A stretch of DNA of 16,830 nt from Methanobacterium sp. (lineage in GTDB: Archaea > Methanobacteriota > Methanobacteria > Methanobacteriales > Methanobacteriaceae). Both the position numbers and the translations under genes were made by a program. The notes beneath the pieces are model-generated. The model ran no database searches, had not been told where the DNA came from, and saw only the letters and a program-made list of their open reading frames with translations. Below, piece after piece: positions 8,364 through 15,614 of this stretch. Location: assembly GCA_009712615.1 (NCBI GenBank), contig WASR01000250.1, positions 1-16,830 of the forward strand. Direction: 5' to 3'. How positions within the stretch are numbered: the first letter of the stretch is position 1; the number at the start of each line of letters is the position of its first letter.

Positions 8364-8798
8364 TTATTCTTTCCTTTTTAGTATCGTGGCTCTTTCGCTG
8401 AGTAGGGCGTTTTGATCCGTTAAACCTACCATTTCATCTGGTAAGTTTTCAAGAGCTTCGCCATATTTTATCTTATCAGAAACGGTCTTTTGTTTCCTTA
8501 TAAAGGTACCAACGTGAACGTTGAATCCAAAAGACAGATTTTCTTCGCATTTCTGCCTTACTAATTCTATAGTGTCTTCGTTGTCAATTTCCATTAACAC
8601 TCTACCAGTTTTGACTTGTAGATCTACTTCTTCACCTTTAACAGTGATAGTAGTGTGATCCGAATTTATGGCTTCTGGCGGAAGCCTTTGTCCTTGAAGA
8701 ACAATTGTTTTTACTCCATCTATTTCATCAAGAGCATTTAAAAGACTCTCTGTGGTTTCTGGGTTTAATAATCTGTGCGGAAAGATCTCGATGTCCAT
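8364..8798 (-). CDS. mcrD: McrD, MCR operon protein D
   Basis: McrD (144 residues) is a soluble protein encoded in mcr operons. It binds MCR, apparently an inactive or assembling form, and is believed to help maturation; it is not needed for catalysis. Visible family features are the start [11 protein letters not shown], the central [26 protein letters not shown] ([12 protein letters not shown]) and the C-terminal [20 protein letters not shown]. The frame extends upstream to a TTG at 8816, but ATG at 8798 gives the family N-terminus and has the G-rich GGGGGT at about 9 bases, so I use it. It sits 29 bases after mcrB. Confidence 0.95.
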   Translation of the reverse strand: MDIEIFPHRLLNPETTESLLNALDEIDGVKTIVLQGQRLPPEAINSDHTTITVKGEEVDLQVKTGRVLMEIDNEDTIELVRQKCEENLSFGFNVHVGTFIRKQKTVSDKIKYGEALENLPDEMVGLTDQNALLSERATILKRKE

Positions 8799-8827
8799 AT
8801 GTCTCTTTACCCCCAAGGGTGGATTAT

Positions 8828-10153
8828 TTAGAGTTTACCTTTTAAGTCGACAGCTGCCTCGTTCACATATTTAAGTGGGTTACGGAACGCGTCAACTTGG
8901 CTGAATACATCCTTAATTAATCCGGAGGTTGCTTCTGGGGAGAACAGTTGTGTTCCTGCATCCAAAGACATAGCTGCTGCCACACATGGTATAGCAAATC
9001 CTTTACTGTGTCTTGTTACAACGTGGTTTCCGTTGAATATACCAGGACCTCCACCACCATAAATTGAGTGGCTGAAGAAAGAGAATCCTACAGCAGTACC
9101 TTCAACTCTACCGAAGTCTACACCAGGTAATCCAGTTTCGAACTCTAATATATCGTTGTAGTATAGAAGTGTTGATGAAACACCCTGTGCAGCTCTTGCA
9201 GCTGCTTGGTTGACCATTGTTGCAGCCATCATACCTGCTGCAGCGTAAGCGTTCCATTTTGCCATGTCATCAGTTCCATAGACATTGAATCCGCTTAAGT
9301 CTTTTTCTACACCGATTACACCGTCTTCTTTGGCCCTTTCGATCATGTCGTTTATGACTGAACCGACAGTTCCTTCTTTACCGTTTGCTTTAACAAGGTC
9401 GTAGACTATGTTGTCTGCGTTCATTCCCTGATATGCAAGTCCGAGTAAGTGCATTCTTTCAAATTTACCTACTGCGTCTCCCATCTCGAACATTGCTGCC
9501 TGTTCAAGTAAACTTGATAAAGCTGCTGAGTTCATGGTGTTTTTCAAGGTTGTTGCTACCACGTGGTTAACCATGATGTTCCTCAAGGAGTAACCTGGTC
9601 CCTCTAGTTTCTGAGGTACGTCAAGCATGGTTGCTAGGTTTCCACCCATATAATCTACAGACTGTGGGTATCTTCCAAGAATTGCTGCTTTGACCATGTT
9701 AGCATCGTACATGCTTACATCACACACGTCAATTATTGACTGGATAAATGCTGAAGCAGTTACCAGTGGTCCGGCTGAATATTCAGCACCTGCATCAAAT
9801 CGTGCCTGTGGAATCTGGACAAGAGCCCTTTTACCACCTACTAATAATTCTACGTTTGTGTTGTCGCCTTCCTCTACCTGTATCATTTCAGCTGCTTTAG
9901 CTGCAATAGCTTCTGCATTAGCCACTATGTCAAGGTCGAGTTCCCTACCTAAGATTTTGCCTCCACCGAGTTTACCGGTTTTAAGAGCGTTCTCTACACC
10001 CTCTAGGTTTACAGCTACAGTCCTTTTAACACCCTGTACGATTGCTTTAATCGCTGAGTTTCTTAATGGACTTAGGGCTTCTAGCGGGACCTGTTCTTCA
10101 ACAAGATTTCCTCTGTCGTCGTACAAGTCGATCTTATCATCAAACTTTGCCAT
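8828..10153 (-). CDS. mcrB: Methyl-coenzyme M reductase I subunit beta
   Basis: McrB (441 residues) is the beta subunit of methyl-coenzyme M reductase and lines the CoB channel and active site. It starts [20 protein letters not shown], the family N-terminus. [20 protein letters not shown] (358-377) contains the active-site tyrosine (Tyr365 here, equal to Tyr367 in Methanothermobacter, because two residues are missing near position 64). The frame opens 18 bases earlier at another ATG, but that ATG lies upstream of the AGGAGGG site, which serves the ATG at 10153. It is the first gene of mcrBDCGA. The leader region to its right contains a possible short ORF and a dyad. Confidence 0.97.
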   Translation of the reverse strand: MAKFDDKIDLYDDRGNLVEEQVPLEALSPLRNSAIKAIVQGVKRTVAVNLEGVENALKTGKLGGGKILGRELDLDIVANAEAIAAKAAEMIQVEEGDNTNVELLVGGKRALVQIPQARFDAGAEYSAGPLVTASAFIQSIIDVCDVSMYDANMVKAAILGRYPQSVDYMGGNLATMLDVPQKLEGPGYSLRNIMVNHVVATTLKNTMNSAALSSLLEQAAMFEMGDAVGKFERMHLLGLAYQGMNADNIVYDLVKANGKEGTVGSVINDMIERAKEDGVIGVEKDLSGFNVYGTDDMAKWNAYAAAGMMAATMVNQAAARAAQGVSSTLLYYNDILEFETGLPGVDFGRVEGTAVGFSFFSHSIYGGGGPGIFNGNHVVTRHSKGFAIPCVAAAMSLDAGTQLFSPEATSGLIKDVFSQVDAFRNPLKYVNEAAVDLKGKL

Positions 10154-10163
10154 TTTTTCCCTC

Positions 10164-10247
10164 CTACGCATTCATGTACACCAATTTAGTGCACCAAGTC
10201 AAATTCGTGACCAGATAGAATCTGTTCACATTGGGGATATTCCCCAT
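10164..10247 (-). other. Possible 27-codon leader ORF of the mcr operon
   Basis: A short frame on the minus strand starts ATG at 10247 (MGNIPNVNRF...) and ends ...LVYMNA with TAG at 10164-10166. AAGGT lies about four bases upstream of its ATG. Its stop codon overlaps the AGGAGGG site of mcrB. It is in a different frame from mcrB. A frame of this length can occur by chance, so coding status is unproven. If real, it could couple or gate mcrB translation. Confidence 0.2.
10232..10246. promoter_or_regulatory. GC-rich dyad in the mcrB-mmp10 intergenic region
   Basis: TGGGGA-TAT-TCCCCA is a perfect 6-bp inverted repeat with a 3-base centre in otherwise AT-rich DNA, about 80 bases upstream of mcrB. 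It touches the ATG of the possible leader ORF and is followed by CCATGG and GGTACC palindromes. It could be a repressor operator or an RNA hairpin at the transcript 5' end; the sequence does not decide. Confidence 0.4.
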
Positions 10248-10279
10248 GGTACCTTTTGATATACGAAACTGCATTTATG

Positions 10280-10290
10280 GGTTTATATGT
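10280..10290 (-). promoter_or_regulatory. Candidate TATA box for the mcr operon
   Basis: ACATATAAACC on the minus strand resembles an archaeal TATA element. With usual spacing, transcription would begin near 10258, giving a leader of about 105 bases before mcrB that contains the dyad and the possible leader ORF. Other AT-rich candidates lie nearby (for example 10258-10265 and 10316-10330), so assignment is uncertain. Confidence 0.35.
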
Positions 10291-10317
10291 TATTAAAGTT
10301 TCTTCTTGATTCAATTA

Positions 10318-10330
10318 GAAAAATATATAT
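10318..10330 (+). promoter_or_regulatory. Candidate BRE/TATA element for mmp10
   Basis: GAAAAATATATAT is a purine-rich BRE-like run followed by an alternating TA TATA box. Transcription would start near 10352. A second candidate, TTTAAATA at 10381-10388, would start transcription near 10412 and give a very short leader with the mmp10 ATG at 10427. Confidence 0.35.
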
Positions 10331-10426
10331 GGTACAATTACCCATTATTTTTTTAGTTTTTATATTGTTTTTTCCGGATTTTTAAATACGAACTTACTTA
10401 TTTTAATGGGTAAAGAAGTGGTTAAT

Positions 10427-11677
10427 ATGCAGATAATAGCAGATGTAGGTGGAATACCCGGTAAAGATTGTAGAGGATTTTGCAAATATTGTTATTTCAG
10501 AAAAGTAACTGGAGAAGATCCTTTAGGATGCAGAAGCTGTACTCCCGGCACTGTGGGTTGTGAAAACTGCACCACAGGAGTTAGGGAAACTAGAAATGAA
10601 TTCATACACCCATTCATGGTAATGGGTACCGTTCAGAATTCTTTAATGATGGGTGAAATTCGAGACAACAATCTGAAGGCTAACATCAGCGGAGGAGGAG
10701 ATGTGAGTTGTTATCCCCATTTATTAGAACTTGCTTCTGGACTTAACCAGTACAATCTTCCCATACATCTTGGATACACTAGCGGAAAGGGTTTTGATAA
10801 TGTTAAGACTGCTGAAGAACTTATTTCTTTCGGAGTAGATGAAGTAACTTTTACTGTGTTTTCAACAGACCAGAAACTCAGGGATTCCTGGGTTAAAGAC
10901 CCCACAAAAGGAGAATCATTAAATGCCCTTAAATTGTTTTGTGAGAATACAGAGGTACATGCGGCTTCAGTAATAGTTCCAGGGGTTAATGATGGGGACG
11001 TTCTGTATGAAACATGCAGTAAGCTTGAAGATTGGGGTGCAAAGGCATTTATACTCATGAGATTTGCTAATTTCAGAAATCAAGGATTAATACTGGGCAA
11101 TGAACCCATATTAAAGGATGTCGTTCCACACACACTGGAAGAATTTGAATCAATGGTCCGGAAAATTAACAAGGAATTCAATTTGAGGGTTACTGGAACT
11201 CCTGTTTGTGATCCAGAAAATGACACTCCATTTGCAATTTCTAAGGAAAAAAATAGTGAATATTTGGAAATTCTTACTGATGTTCAATCTGAAGCAACGG
11301 TACTTTCAAGCAACATAGCTGCCCCCTACATAAAAAAAATTGTTGGAATGATAGGCGCAGATGAACTAATAAACGTTGTTCCTGTGGATCAGGATATTGG
11401 TTGTTTAATAACTCAGGAAGATGTAGAGGGAGTGGATCTTTCTGAGCTTAAGGACACCGTTATAATACCTGGAAGAGCATTAATACACGATAAAGTTGCT
11501 CAAGAAATTTTAAGTAAAGACGGTGTTGACAGAATAGTTGCTAGGGGTCCCGACAAACTGTCGGTGGATGGAGAGATGAGTGGTACACTGAGCAGGGAAG
11601 ATGTGCTTAAAAAAGAATTAATAGCATTTGAAGACCTTATTGAAGCTATCAATTTCTTTGGAGTGAGAAAAAAATAA
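10427..11677 (+). CDS. mmp10: Mmp10, B12-dependent radical SAM arginine methylase of McrA
   Basis: Methanogenesis marker 10 (416 residues) installs the 5-C-methyl group on the McrA arginine (Arg271 here) using S-adenosylmethionine and cobalamin. The radical SAM motif CRGFCKYC places cysteines at 15, 19 and 22 (CX3CX2C). It is followed by two CXXC pairs (35/38 and 45/48), which fits the extra metal-cluster region of the family. After the SAM core comes a C-terminal region (about 280-416, with NVVPVDQDIGCLITQEDVEG) corresponding to the cobalamin-interacting part. The frame opens at ATG 10406, but ATG 10427 gives the family start (MQIIADVGGIPG) and lies after GAAGTGG, so I use it. It is divergent from mcrB, whose operon encodes its substrate. 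Confidence 0.93.
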   Translation: MQIIADVGGIPGKDCRGFCKYCYFRKVTGEDPLGCRSCTPGTVGCENCTTGVRETRNEFIHPFMVMGTVQNSLMMGEIRDNNLKANISGGGDVSCYPHLLELASGLNQYNLPIHLGYTSGKGFDNVKTAEELISFGVDEVTFTVFSTDQKLRDSWVKDPTKGESLNALKLFCENTEVHAASVIVPGVNDGDVLYETCSKLEDWGAKAFILMRFANFRNQGLILGNEPILKDVVPHTLEEFESMVRKINKEFNLRVTGTPVCDPENDTPFAISKEKNSEYLEILTDVQSEATVLSSNIAAPYIKKIVGMIGADELINVVPVDQDIGCLITQEDVEGVDLSELKDTVIIPGRALIHDKVAQEILSKDGVDRIVARGPDKLSVDGEMSGTLSREDVLKKELIAFEDLIEAINFFGVRKK

Positions 11678-11772
11678 CAATTAAAATGGAATATTCATTA
11701 AATTTTAATACAATTATCTTTATTTAATACTCAATTCCAACTATCATCCACTTACACAATAATAATATGTAA

Positions 11773-11780
11773 TTTTTTTT
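11773..11780 (+). terminator. Oligo-T tract downstream of mmp10
   Basis: Eight T followed by GTTTT lie about 95 bases after the mmp10 stop in the convergent gap before the metallophosphoesterase. This is a plausible archaeal T-tract terminator. A weak AT-only inverted repeat (ATTAAAAT/ATTTTAAT, 11680-11709) lies closer to the stop. Confidence 0.4.
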
Positions 11781-11817
11781 GTTTTCCATCAATCTTTACT
11801 TGTTAACCTAGTCCATT

Positions 11818-12891
11818 CTAGGCAGATTCAAGATCCAAGATTGTTATTTCACATCTTGAACCTAACCTCATTGGAGGACCCCAAGTTCCAGTTCCTGGTG
11901 AAACATAGAGGTACGTGTCTTTATATTTGTATATGCCATTCATGTACCTGAACATCAATCTCACAAGATAATTGAATGGGAGCATTTGACCCGCATGGGT
12001 ATGGCCAGATAGCTGAAGCCCAACTCCTGCCTCTGCTGTTGCTTCGAGTTCAGTTGGCGTGTGATATAACACTATTGAAGGTTTAGATTGATCTATGTCC
12101 ATTTTTGAAAGCACATTTTTCATGTGATTCCTTTCAAAGGAGTATTCAACCCCAATGATTTGAATCCCATTAAATTCAACCAATTGATCCCTCAATATCT
12201 TCATTTTAACCCCCTTCAGAACTCGAAGTACCTCATCTAATCCTTCGTAGGTTTCATGGTTACCCATAATAAAAAATACAGGAGCTTTGAGTTCGTTAAT
12301 TGCATTGAATGTGCTGGTGTGGAGTCTTGCGCTTCCATCCACCATGTCCCCAGTTATGAAAACTACTTCAGGATCTATTTCATTGGTTTTTTCAACTATC
12401 TTTTCTAGATATTCAGAATTTCTTATGGAACCAATATGGATATCAGATAGTTGAACTGATCTAACACCCCTTTCAAGACCACTCAATGGAATATTTACGT
12501 GTTTAATATTGATACGACTGCTGTTTATAATTGAATATCCGCTTAAAAGAGCAGATAAACCAATTATTATTATTCCTGCTATTTCACCCGGAATCTTTAT
12601 GAAAATAGATAATATCCAGTATATTGCCATGAATGTAAGCACATAAAACGATATTCCCATCCAAGCCGATGCAGCTGTGTAGAATATTCGTGTATACTTA
12701 TTGGATACTACCCTTTCTATCATGGCAGCCAAAGGGTAAGAAATTGCGGCTATCACGAGTAAGGTGTAAAAACCTAGTCCAGGTTCAACACCAAACAATA
12801 CATAAGTGCCATAGAATATGGCGTAGTTAACTGCCAAAAATCCTAGGAAGAAAACAGACATGAATCCTGCAAATCTGATTATAGTACGCAT
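11818..12891 (-). CDS. Membrane-anchored calcineurin-like metallophosphoesterase
   Basis: This 357-residue protein has an N-terminal membrane part (about residues 1-120, four or more hydrophobic helices) and a C-terminal calcineurin-like phosphoesterase domain of the YkuE/YaeI type (about 140-355). All metal-binding motifs are present: DIH (150-152), GDMVDG (181-186), GNHE (210-213), His277 in YHTP, and GHTHAGQ (296-302). It should be a two-metal hydrolase facing one side of the membrane; the substrate cannot be told, and relatives act on phosphoesters or lipid pyrophosphates. ATG at 12891 follows GGGGAG. It lies 31 bases after mmp7 on the same strand, so it may share its transcript, although a role in methanogenesis is unproven. 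Confidence 0.88.
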   Translation of the reverse strand: MRTIIRFAGFMSVFFLGFLAVNYAIFYGTYVLFGVEPGLGFYTLLVIAAISYPLAAMIERVVSNKYTRIFYTAASAWMGISFYVLTFMAIYWILSIFIKIPGEIAGIIIIGLSALLSGYSIINSSRINIKHVNIPLSGLERGVRSVQLSDIHIGSIRNSEYLEKIVEKTNEIDPEVVFITGDMVDGSARLHTSTFNAINELKAPVFFIMGNHETYEGLDEVLRVLKGVKMKILRDQLVEFNGIQIIGVEYSFERNHMKNVLSKMDIDQSKPSIVLYHTPTELEATAEAGVGLQLSGHTHAGQMLPFNYLVRLMFRYMNGIYKYKDTYLYVSPGTGTWGPPMRLGSRCEITILDLESA

Positions 12892-12922
12892 ATAAACTCC
12901 CCAACGCCCCTAATTATTAGAT

Positions 12923-13834
12923 TTAAATGATAGATGTTTCAGAAAGAAGTTTTACGAGTGTGTAACCGTACATTTTAGATTTCACAACTTCTGCAATGTC
13001 ACCAAGCCTTTGATCACTCACGATCACATCTTCAATCTCCCGGTGGTATTCATCGTAGTTGAGTTTTACTCTTACACCCATTAACTGACTTACAACTGGT
13101 AATGGAGAATAAACTTCAGCTATTGCTTCCACTTGGTTCTCAATCTCTCGTTTTACAAGTACAGGTGGAACAATTGGAGGATCCAGAAGAATTTCCCTCC
13201 GTTTATCATCAAAAATAGTTTCAATGACTTCAACGAGTTTTTTAAGAGCTCTTATATTCTCTCCTCTTTTTAATCTGCGAGGAATTCTCCCTAGGCCAGA
13301 TACATAAGCATCAGCACCAGGAATATCATCAAGATCTATTTCTGGAGCCCCAGTAACAACAACAGGTATTTCTATGTCTTCGAAAAGGTGTGTTTTGTTG
13401 GTTATGCAGTCCCTAAAACTGCCCAGTGCAAAAACAGCAAGATCATGTTCTTCTATTAATTTCTTTTCATCCTCGGATATTCGGGAAATACCCTTGCCAG
13501 CACCCCTTGAAAGTCCAATCATATTGTCCTTTGCACCGTACCTTCTAAGGTACTCTGAAATATCACATGCCGAGTGGGGAAGGTGTTGACGGGCAAGAGT
13601 TGGAGAAACTACTGCTATTTCAGTACCTGCCATTGGGGCAATTTTTATTGTTCCAAGTAGTTCCTTGGCCTTTTCCTTAATTTTATCAATGTCTTCGATA
13701 GGAACAGCCAGTGTCAAAACAAGATCCATTTGACTTATGTTCTCCTGAAGAACAAATCCTCCAAGATCTTCAATAAGCTCAGTCATTTCTTCGTGTTTGT
13801 GAATTCCACCCGTGTATGTCAGTGTTTCATACAT
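12923..13834 (-). CDS. mmp7: Methanogenesis marker protein 7 (Mmp7)
   Basis: The 303-residue sequence matches the methanogen-specific Mmp7 family in its start ([20 protein letters not shown]), the block [38 protein letters not shown] and the C-terminal [11 protein letters not shown]. Mmp7 is a reported component of the ATP-driven MCR activation complex together with McrC, other marker proteins and the A2 ATPase. It has only two cysteines (90 and 143) and no membrane segment. ATG at 13834 lies inside the end of the preceding gene (16-base overlap), with GGAG about 9 bases upstream. Its closeness to mcrC in this window fits a shared job. Recognition is from memory of the family, without a search. 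Confidence 0.85.
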   Translation of the reverse strand: MYETLTYTGGIHKHEEMTELIEDLGGFVLQENISQMDLVLTLAVPIEDIDKIKEKAKELLGTIKIAPMAGTEIAVVSPTLARQHLPHSACDISEYLRRYGAKDNMIGLSRGAGKGISRISEDEKKLIEEHDLAVFALGSFRDCITNKTHLFEDIEIPVVVTGAPEIDLDDIPGADAYVSGLGRIPRRLKRGENIRALKKLVEVIETIFDDKRREILLDPPIVPPVLVKREIENQVEAIAEVYSPLPVVSQLMGVRVKLNYDEYHREIEDVIVSDQRLGDIAEVVKSKMYGYTLVKLLSETSII

Positions 13835-14349
13835 AATTTTTTCTCCAGAAGTTTGTATCTTAGTTCAGCCCTTTTAACTGGATTTATTGGACTATTTTTA
13901 TGTGAAGCTATTTCTACATAATTTTCATCCATGGAATCTAGTTCACCTTGAATCTCATCCCGAATATAATCTGGATAAACCAGATAATCATGGTATTCGT
14001 TTCCATTTACCACTGTGTAACCCATATCCTCAACAATATCCTTAAGAAAATTTGAATAAACTTTGACTTTTATGTTTCGATTTTCAGTTTTGTCCAAACT
14101 AGGCAGAGGGATTAGTGATTCCTCTTTGAGGATTCCTGAGCCCAAATTAGTCCTGACAACATCAACACTGTCTTGTATCTGTTTAAAAGTGTTTAATTTA
14201 AGTTTAATGGATTTCATATCTGTATTTGTTTCTGAAAGTACAACAGCTATATCTGCATCAGTAGAATCAGGATTCAAACTTATCTGATATTCCTTCAATC
14301 CAGCAAGCTTTAAAATTTCTTCACACATTGGAGTTGTAACAATCTTCAT
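13819..14349 (-). CDS. Unidentified protein overlapping mmp7, possible methanogenesis marker
   Basis: I do not recognise this 176-residue protein with certainty. It starts [18 protein letters not shown] and contains [20 protein letters not shown], a middle part with [20 protein letters not shown], a [16 protein letters not shown] block and a basic C-terminus ([17 protein letters not shown]). It is soluble, with two cysteines (9 and 173). The frame opens at a TTG (14376), but ATG 14349 lies 5 bases after GAGG and is preferred. It overlaps mmp7 by 16 bases, so the two are very probably co-translated. In some methanogens mmp17, of similar length and in the same activation complex, lies beside mmp7; that is the best guess but rests on context only. 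Confidence 0.8.
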   Translation of the reverse strand: MKIVTTPMCEEILKLAGLKEYQISLNPDSTDADIAVVLSETNTDMKSIKLKLNTFKQIQDSVDVVRTNLGSGILKEESLIPLPSLDKTENRNIKVKVYSNFLKDIVEDMGYTVVNGNEYHDYLVYPDYIRDEIQGELDSMDENYVEIASHKNSPINPVKRAELRYKLLEKKLCMKH

Positions 14350-14493
14350 CTTAACCTCATTATTCCTCTTTAACAATATATAATTGTATTTAATAGGATT
14401 TAATACTCGTGTTACAATGATTCAAAATTTAAATCCATTGATCTGAACATTCTAATTTCGATTCTGGAATAAATTAAACTGAATCTCCAAAGA

Positions 14494-14502
14494 TTTATAT
14501 AA
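14494..14502 (+). promoter_or_regulatory. TATA box for the TRAM-comB transcript
   Basis: TTTATATAA preceded by CCAAAGA (BRE-like) closely matches the methanogen promoter consensus. Transcription would start near 14525, about 40 bases before the TRAM gene. No comparably clear TATA box was found for the divergent unidentified gene; the best is ATTAAATAC on the minus strand near 14386-14394. Confidence 0.6.
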
Positions 14503-14550
14503 TAAATTATACAAAATTAGTATACACTAAAACCTATTAAGCAAGGTTTA

Positions 14551-14559
14551 AGGAAGTGA
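14551..14559 (+). promoter_or_regulatory. Ribosome binding site deciding the TRAM gene start
   Basis: AGGAAGTGA differs at one base from the ideal AGGAGGTGA. It lies five bases before TTG 14565. A GTG at 14556 lies inside it, so that codon is unlikely to be the start. Confidence 0.6.
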
Positions 14560-14564
14560 AGAAT

Positions 14565-14777
14565 TTGTTCAGAATGGATCAAAGCCCAAAAACTGCCCCC
14601 ATTCAGGAGGGCGAAGAATACGACGTTAAAATTGAAGATGTTGGTAAAGAGGGAGATGGCATTACCCGAGTAGAAGGTTTTGTCGTGTTTGTACCTGATA
14701 CAAAAGTTGGTGACGAAGTTAAGGTCAAAATAACATCCGTTAGAAGGCGTTTTGCCTTTGCTGAAAAAATTGAATAG
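14565..14777 (+). CDS. Small TRAM-domain protein, putative RNA-binding protein
   Basis: This protein of about 70 residues is almost entirely one TRAM domain (about residues 14-70, [20 protein letters not shown]... [15 protein letters not shown]...[11 protein letters not shown]). Stand-alone TRAM proteins are common in methanogens, and some have been shown to be RNA chaperones with cold-shock-like roles; that function is family knowledge. Its start is probably TTG 14565 (MFRMDQSP), five bases after the ribosome binding site. GTG 14556 overlaps that site, and ATG 14574 is 14 bases away. It lies 47 bases upstream of comB on the same strand, behind a clear TATA box, so both may share a transcript. 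Confidence 0.85.
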   Translation: MFRMDQSPKTAPIQEGEEYDVKIEDVGKEGDGITRVEGFVVFVPDTKVGDEVKVKITSVRRRFAFAEKIE

Positions 14778-14824
14778 ACTTATTGAATACCTATTTTTTC
14801 TCTAATTCTATTTTTGGTGTTTCT

Positions 14825-15493
14825 ATGAAGGTTTCACTTAGTTTGGATAGTTCATATTCTGAAGACGTTGCAGTGGTAGTTGATGTGCTGAGGGCTAGCT
14901 CAACAATAACCGTTGCTACCCAAAATTTTGATAAGATCATTCCTGTCAAGAGTATCGATGATGCTAAATATCTGGCAAAAAAGTATGATGCTGTTTTAGC
15001 TGGAGAAAGACGCGGAGCTGCTATAACTGGTTTTGATACAGGGAATTCTCCGTTAGAAATTTCCAATTTTCATGGAAATGTGCTGGTAATTACAACCAGT
15101 AACGGAACCAGAATTATGGAAGGAATCAAGGCAAAAATACTGATAGGATCATTTGTTAATGCAAAGGCAGTTGCAAAAGAAGCTTTGAAACAGGCCAGTT
15201 CCCATATAGAAGTTGTTATGGCTGGTGTAGAGGGAAGATTTGCAATTGAAGATTATCTTGGAGCTGGAGAAATTATAAGCTATTTAAAAGGGTATGAATT
15301 GGAAGAAAGTGCATTAGGAGCTTATATGGCTTCATTAAACGAAGAATTGGTGAACAATGCTGTTAAAAATTCCAGATCCGCCAGAAAACTCGGTGAACTC
15401 GGATTATCAGAAGATGTGAATTTTTGTCTGAAGCGCAACTTATATGACCATGTACCAGTATATGCAAATGGAAGCATAACTGGAGTTCAATGA
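14825..15493 (+). CDS. comB: 2-phosphosulfolactate phosphatase (coenzyme M biosynthesis)
   Basis: ComB (222 residues) hydrolyses 2-phospho-3-sulfolactate to sulfolactate, an early step of coenzyme M biosynthesis in methanogens, and is Mg2+-dependent. Family motifs visible are VDVLRASST (19-27), GERRG (60-64), GNSP (73-76) and TTSNGT (90-95). The frame can be extended 14 codons to a TTG at 14783, but that adds a poorly conserved-looking hydrophobic tail (NTYFFSNSIFG). ATG 14825 has GGTG about five bases upstream, so I use it. Its product pathway supplies CoM, the methyl acceptor of Mtr and carrier for Mcr, encoded in the same window. Confidence 0.92.
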   Translation: MKVSLSLDSSYSEDVAVVVDVLRASSTITVATQNFDKIIPVKSIDDAKYLAKKYDAVLAGERRGAAITGFDTGNSPLEISNFHGNVLVITTSNGTRIMEGIKAKILIGSFVNAKAVAKEALKQASSHIEVVMAGVEGRFAIEDYLGAGEIISYLKGYELEESALGAYMASLNEELVNNAVKNSRSARKLGELGLSEDVNFCLKRNLYDHVPVYANGSITGVQ

Positions 15494-15497
15494 AAGT

Positions 15498-15507
15498 TTT
15501 ATATATT
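15498..15507 (+). promoter_or_regulatory. Candidate promoter for the TraB-family gene
   Basis: TTTTATATAT lies just after comB in the 121-base gap and would start transcription near 15530. A second AT-rich candidate (TTTATAATA, about 15585-15593) would start transcription almost at the ATG, giving a nearly leaderless message. I cannot choose between them. Confidence 0.35.
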
Positions 15508-15614
15508 AAGTTGAAGTATGCACTTTAGTTGAAGAAATTCCTATTGAAATTTTTTGAATTATTTAAACCAGATTAAATCGATTTTTTATAATAAACTATT
15601 AATTGTGTGACACC

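Noticed and set aside
10154..10171. A six-codon N-terminal extension of mcrB to an upstream ATG
   Set aside because: The extension consists of the AGGAGGG ribosome binding site itself (translated as Arg-Arg-Arg-Glu), and the family start is MAKF.
9690..10259. A 189-codon plus-strand reading frame running over mcrB and into the intergenic region
   Set aside because: It is antisense to a well-conserved gene, has a serine-rich low-complexity translation typical of antisense frames, and has no ribosome binding site or family resemblance.
14783..14824. A 14-codon extension of comB to a TTG
   Set aside because: It crosses T-rich spacer DNA and the GGTG site that fits ATG 14825, and the family proteins begin at about MKVSLS.
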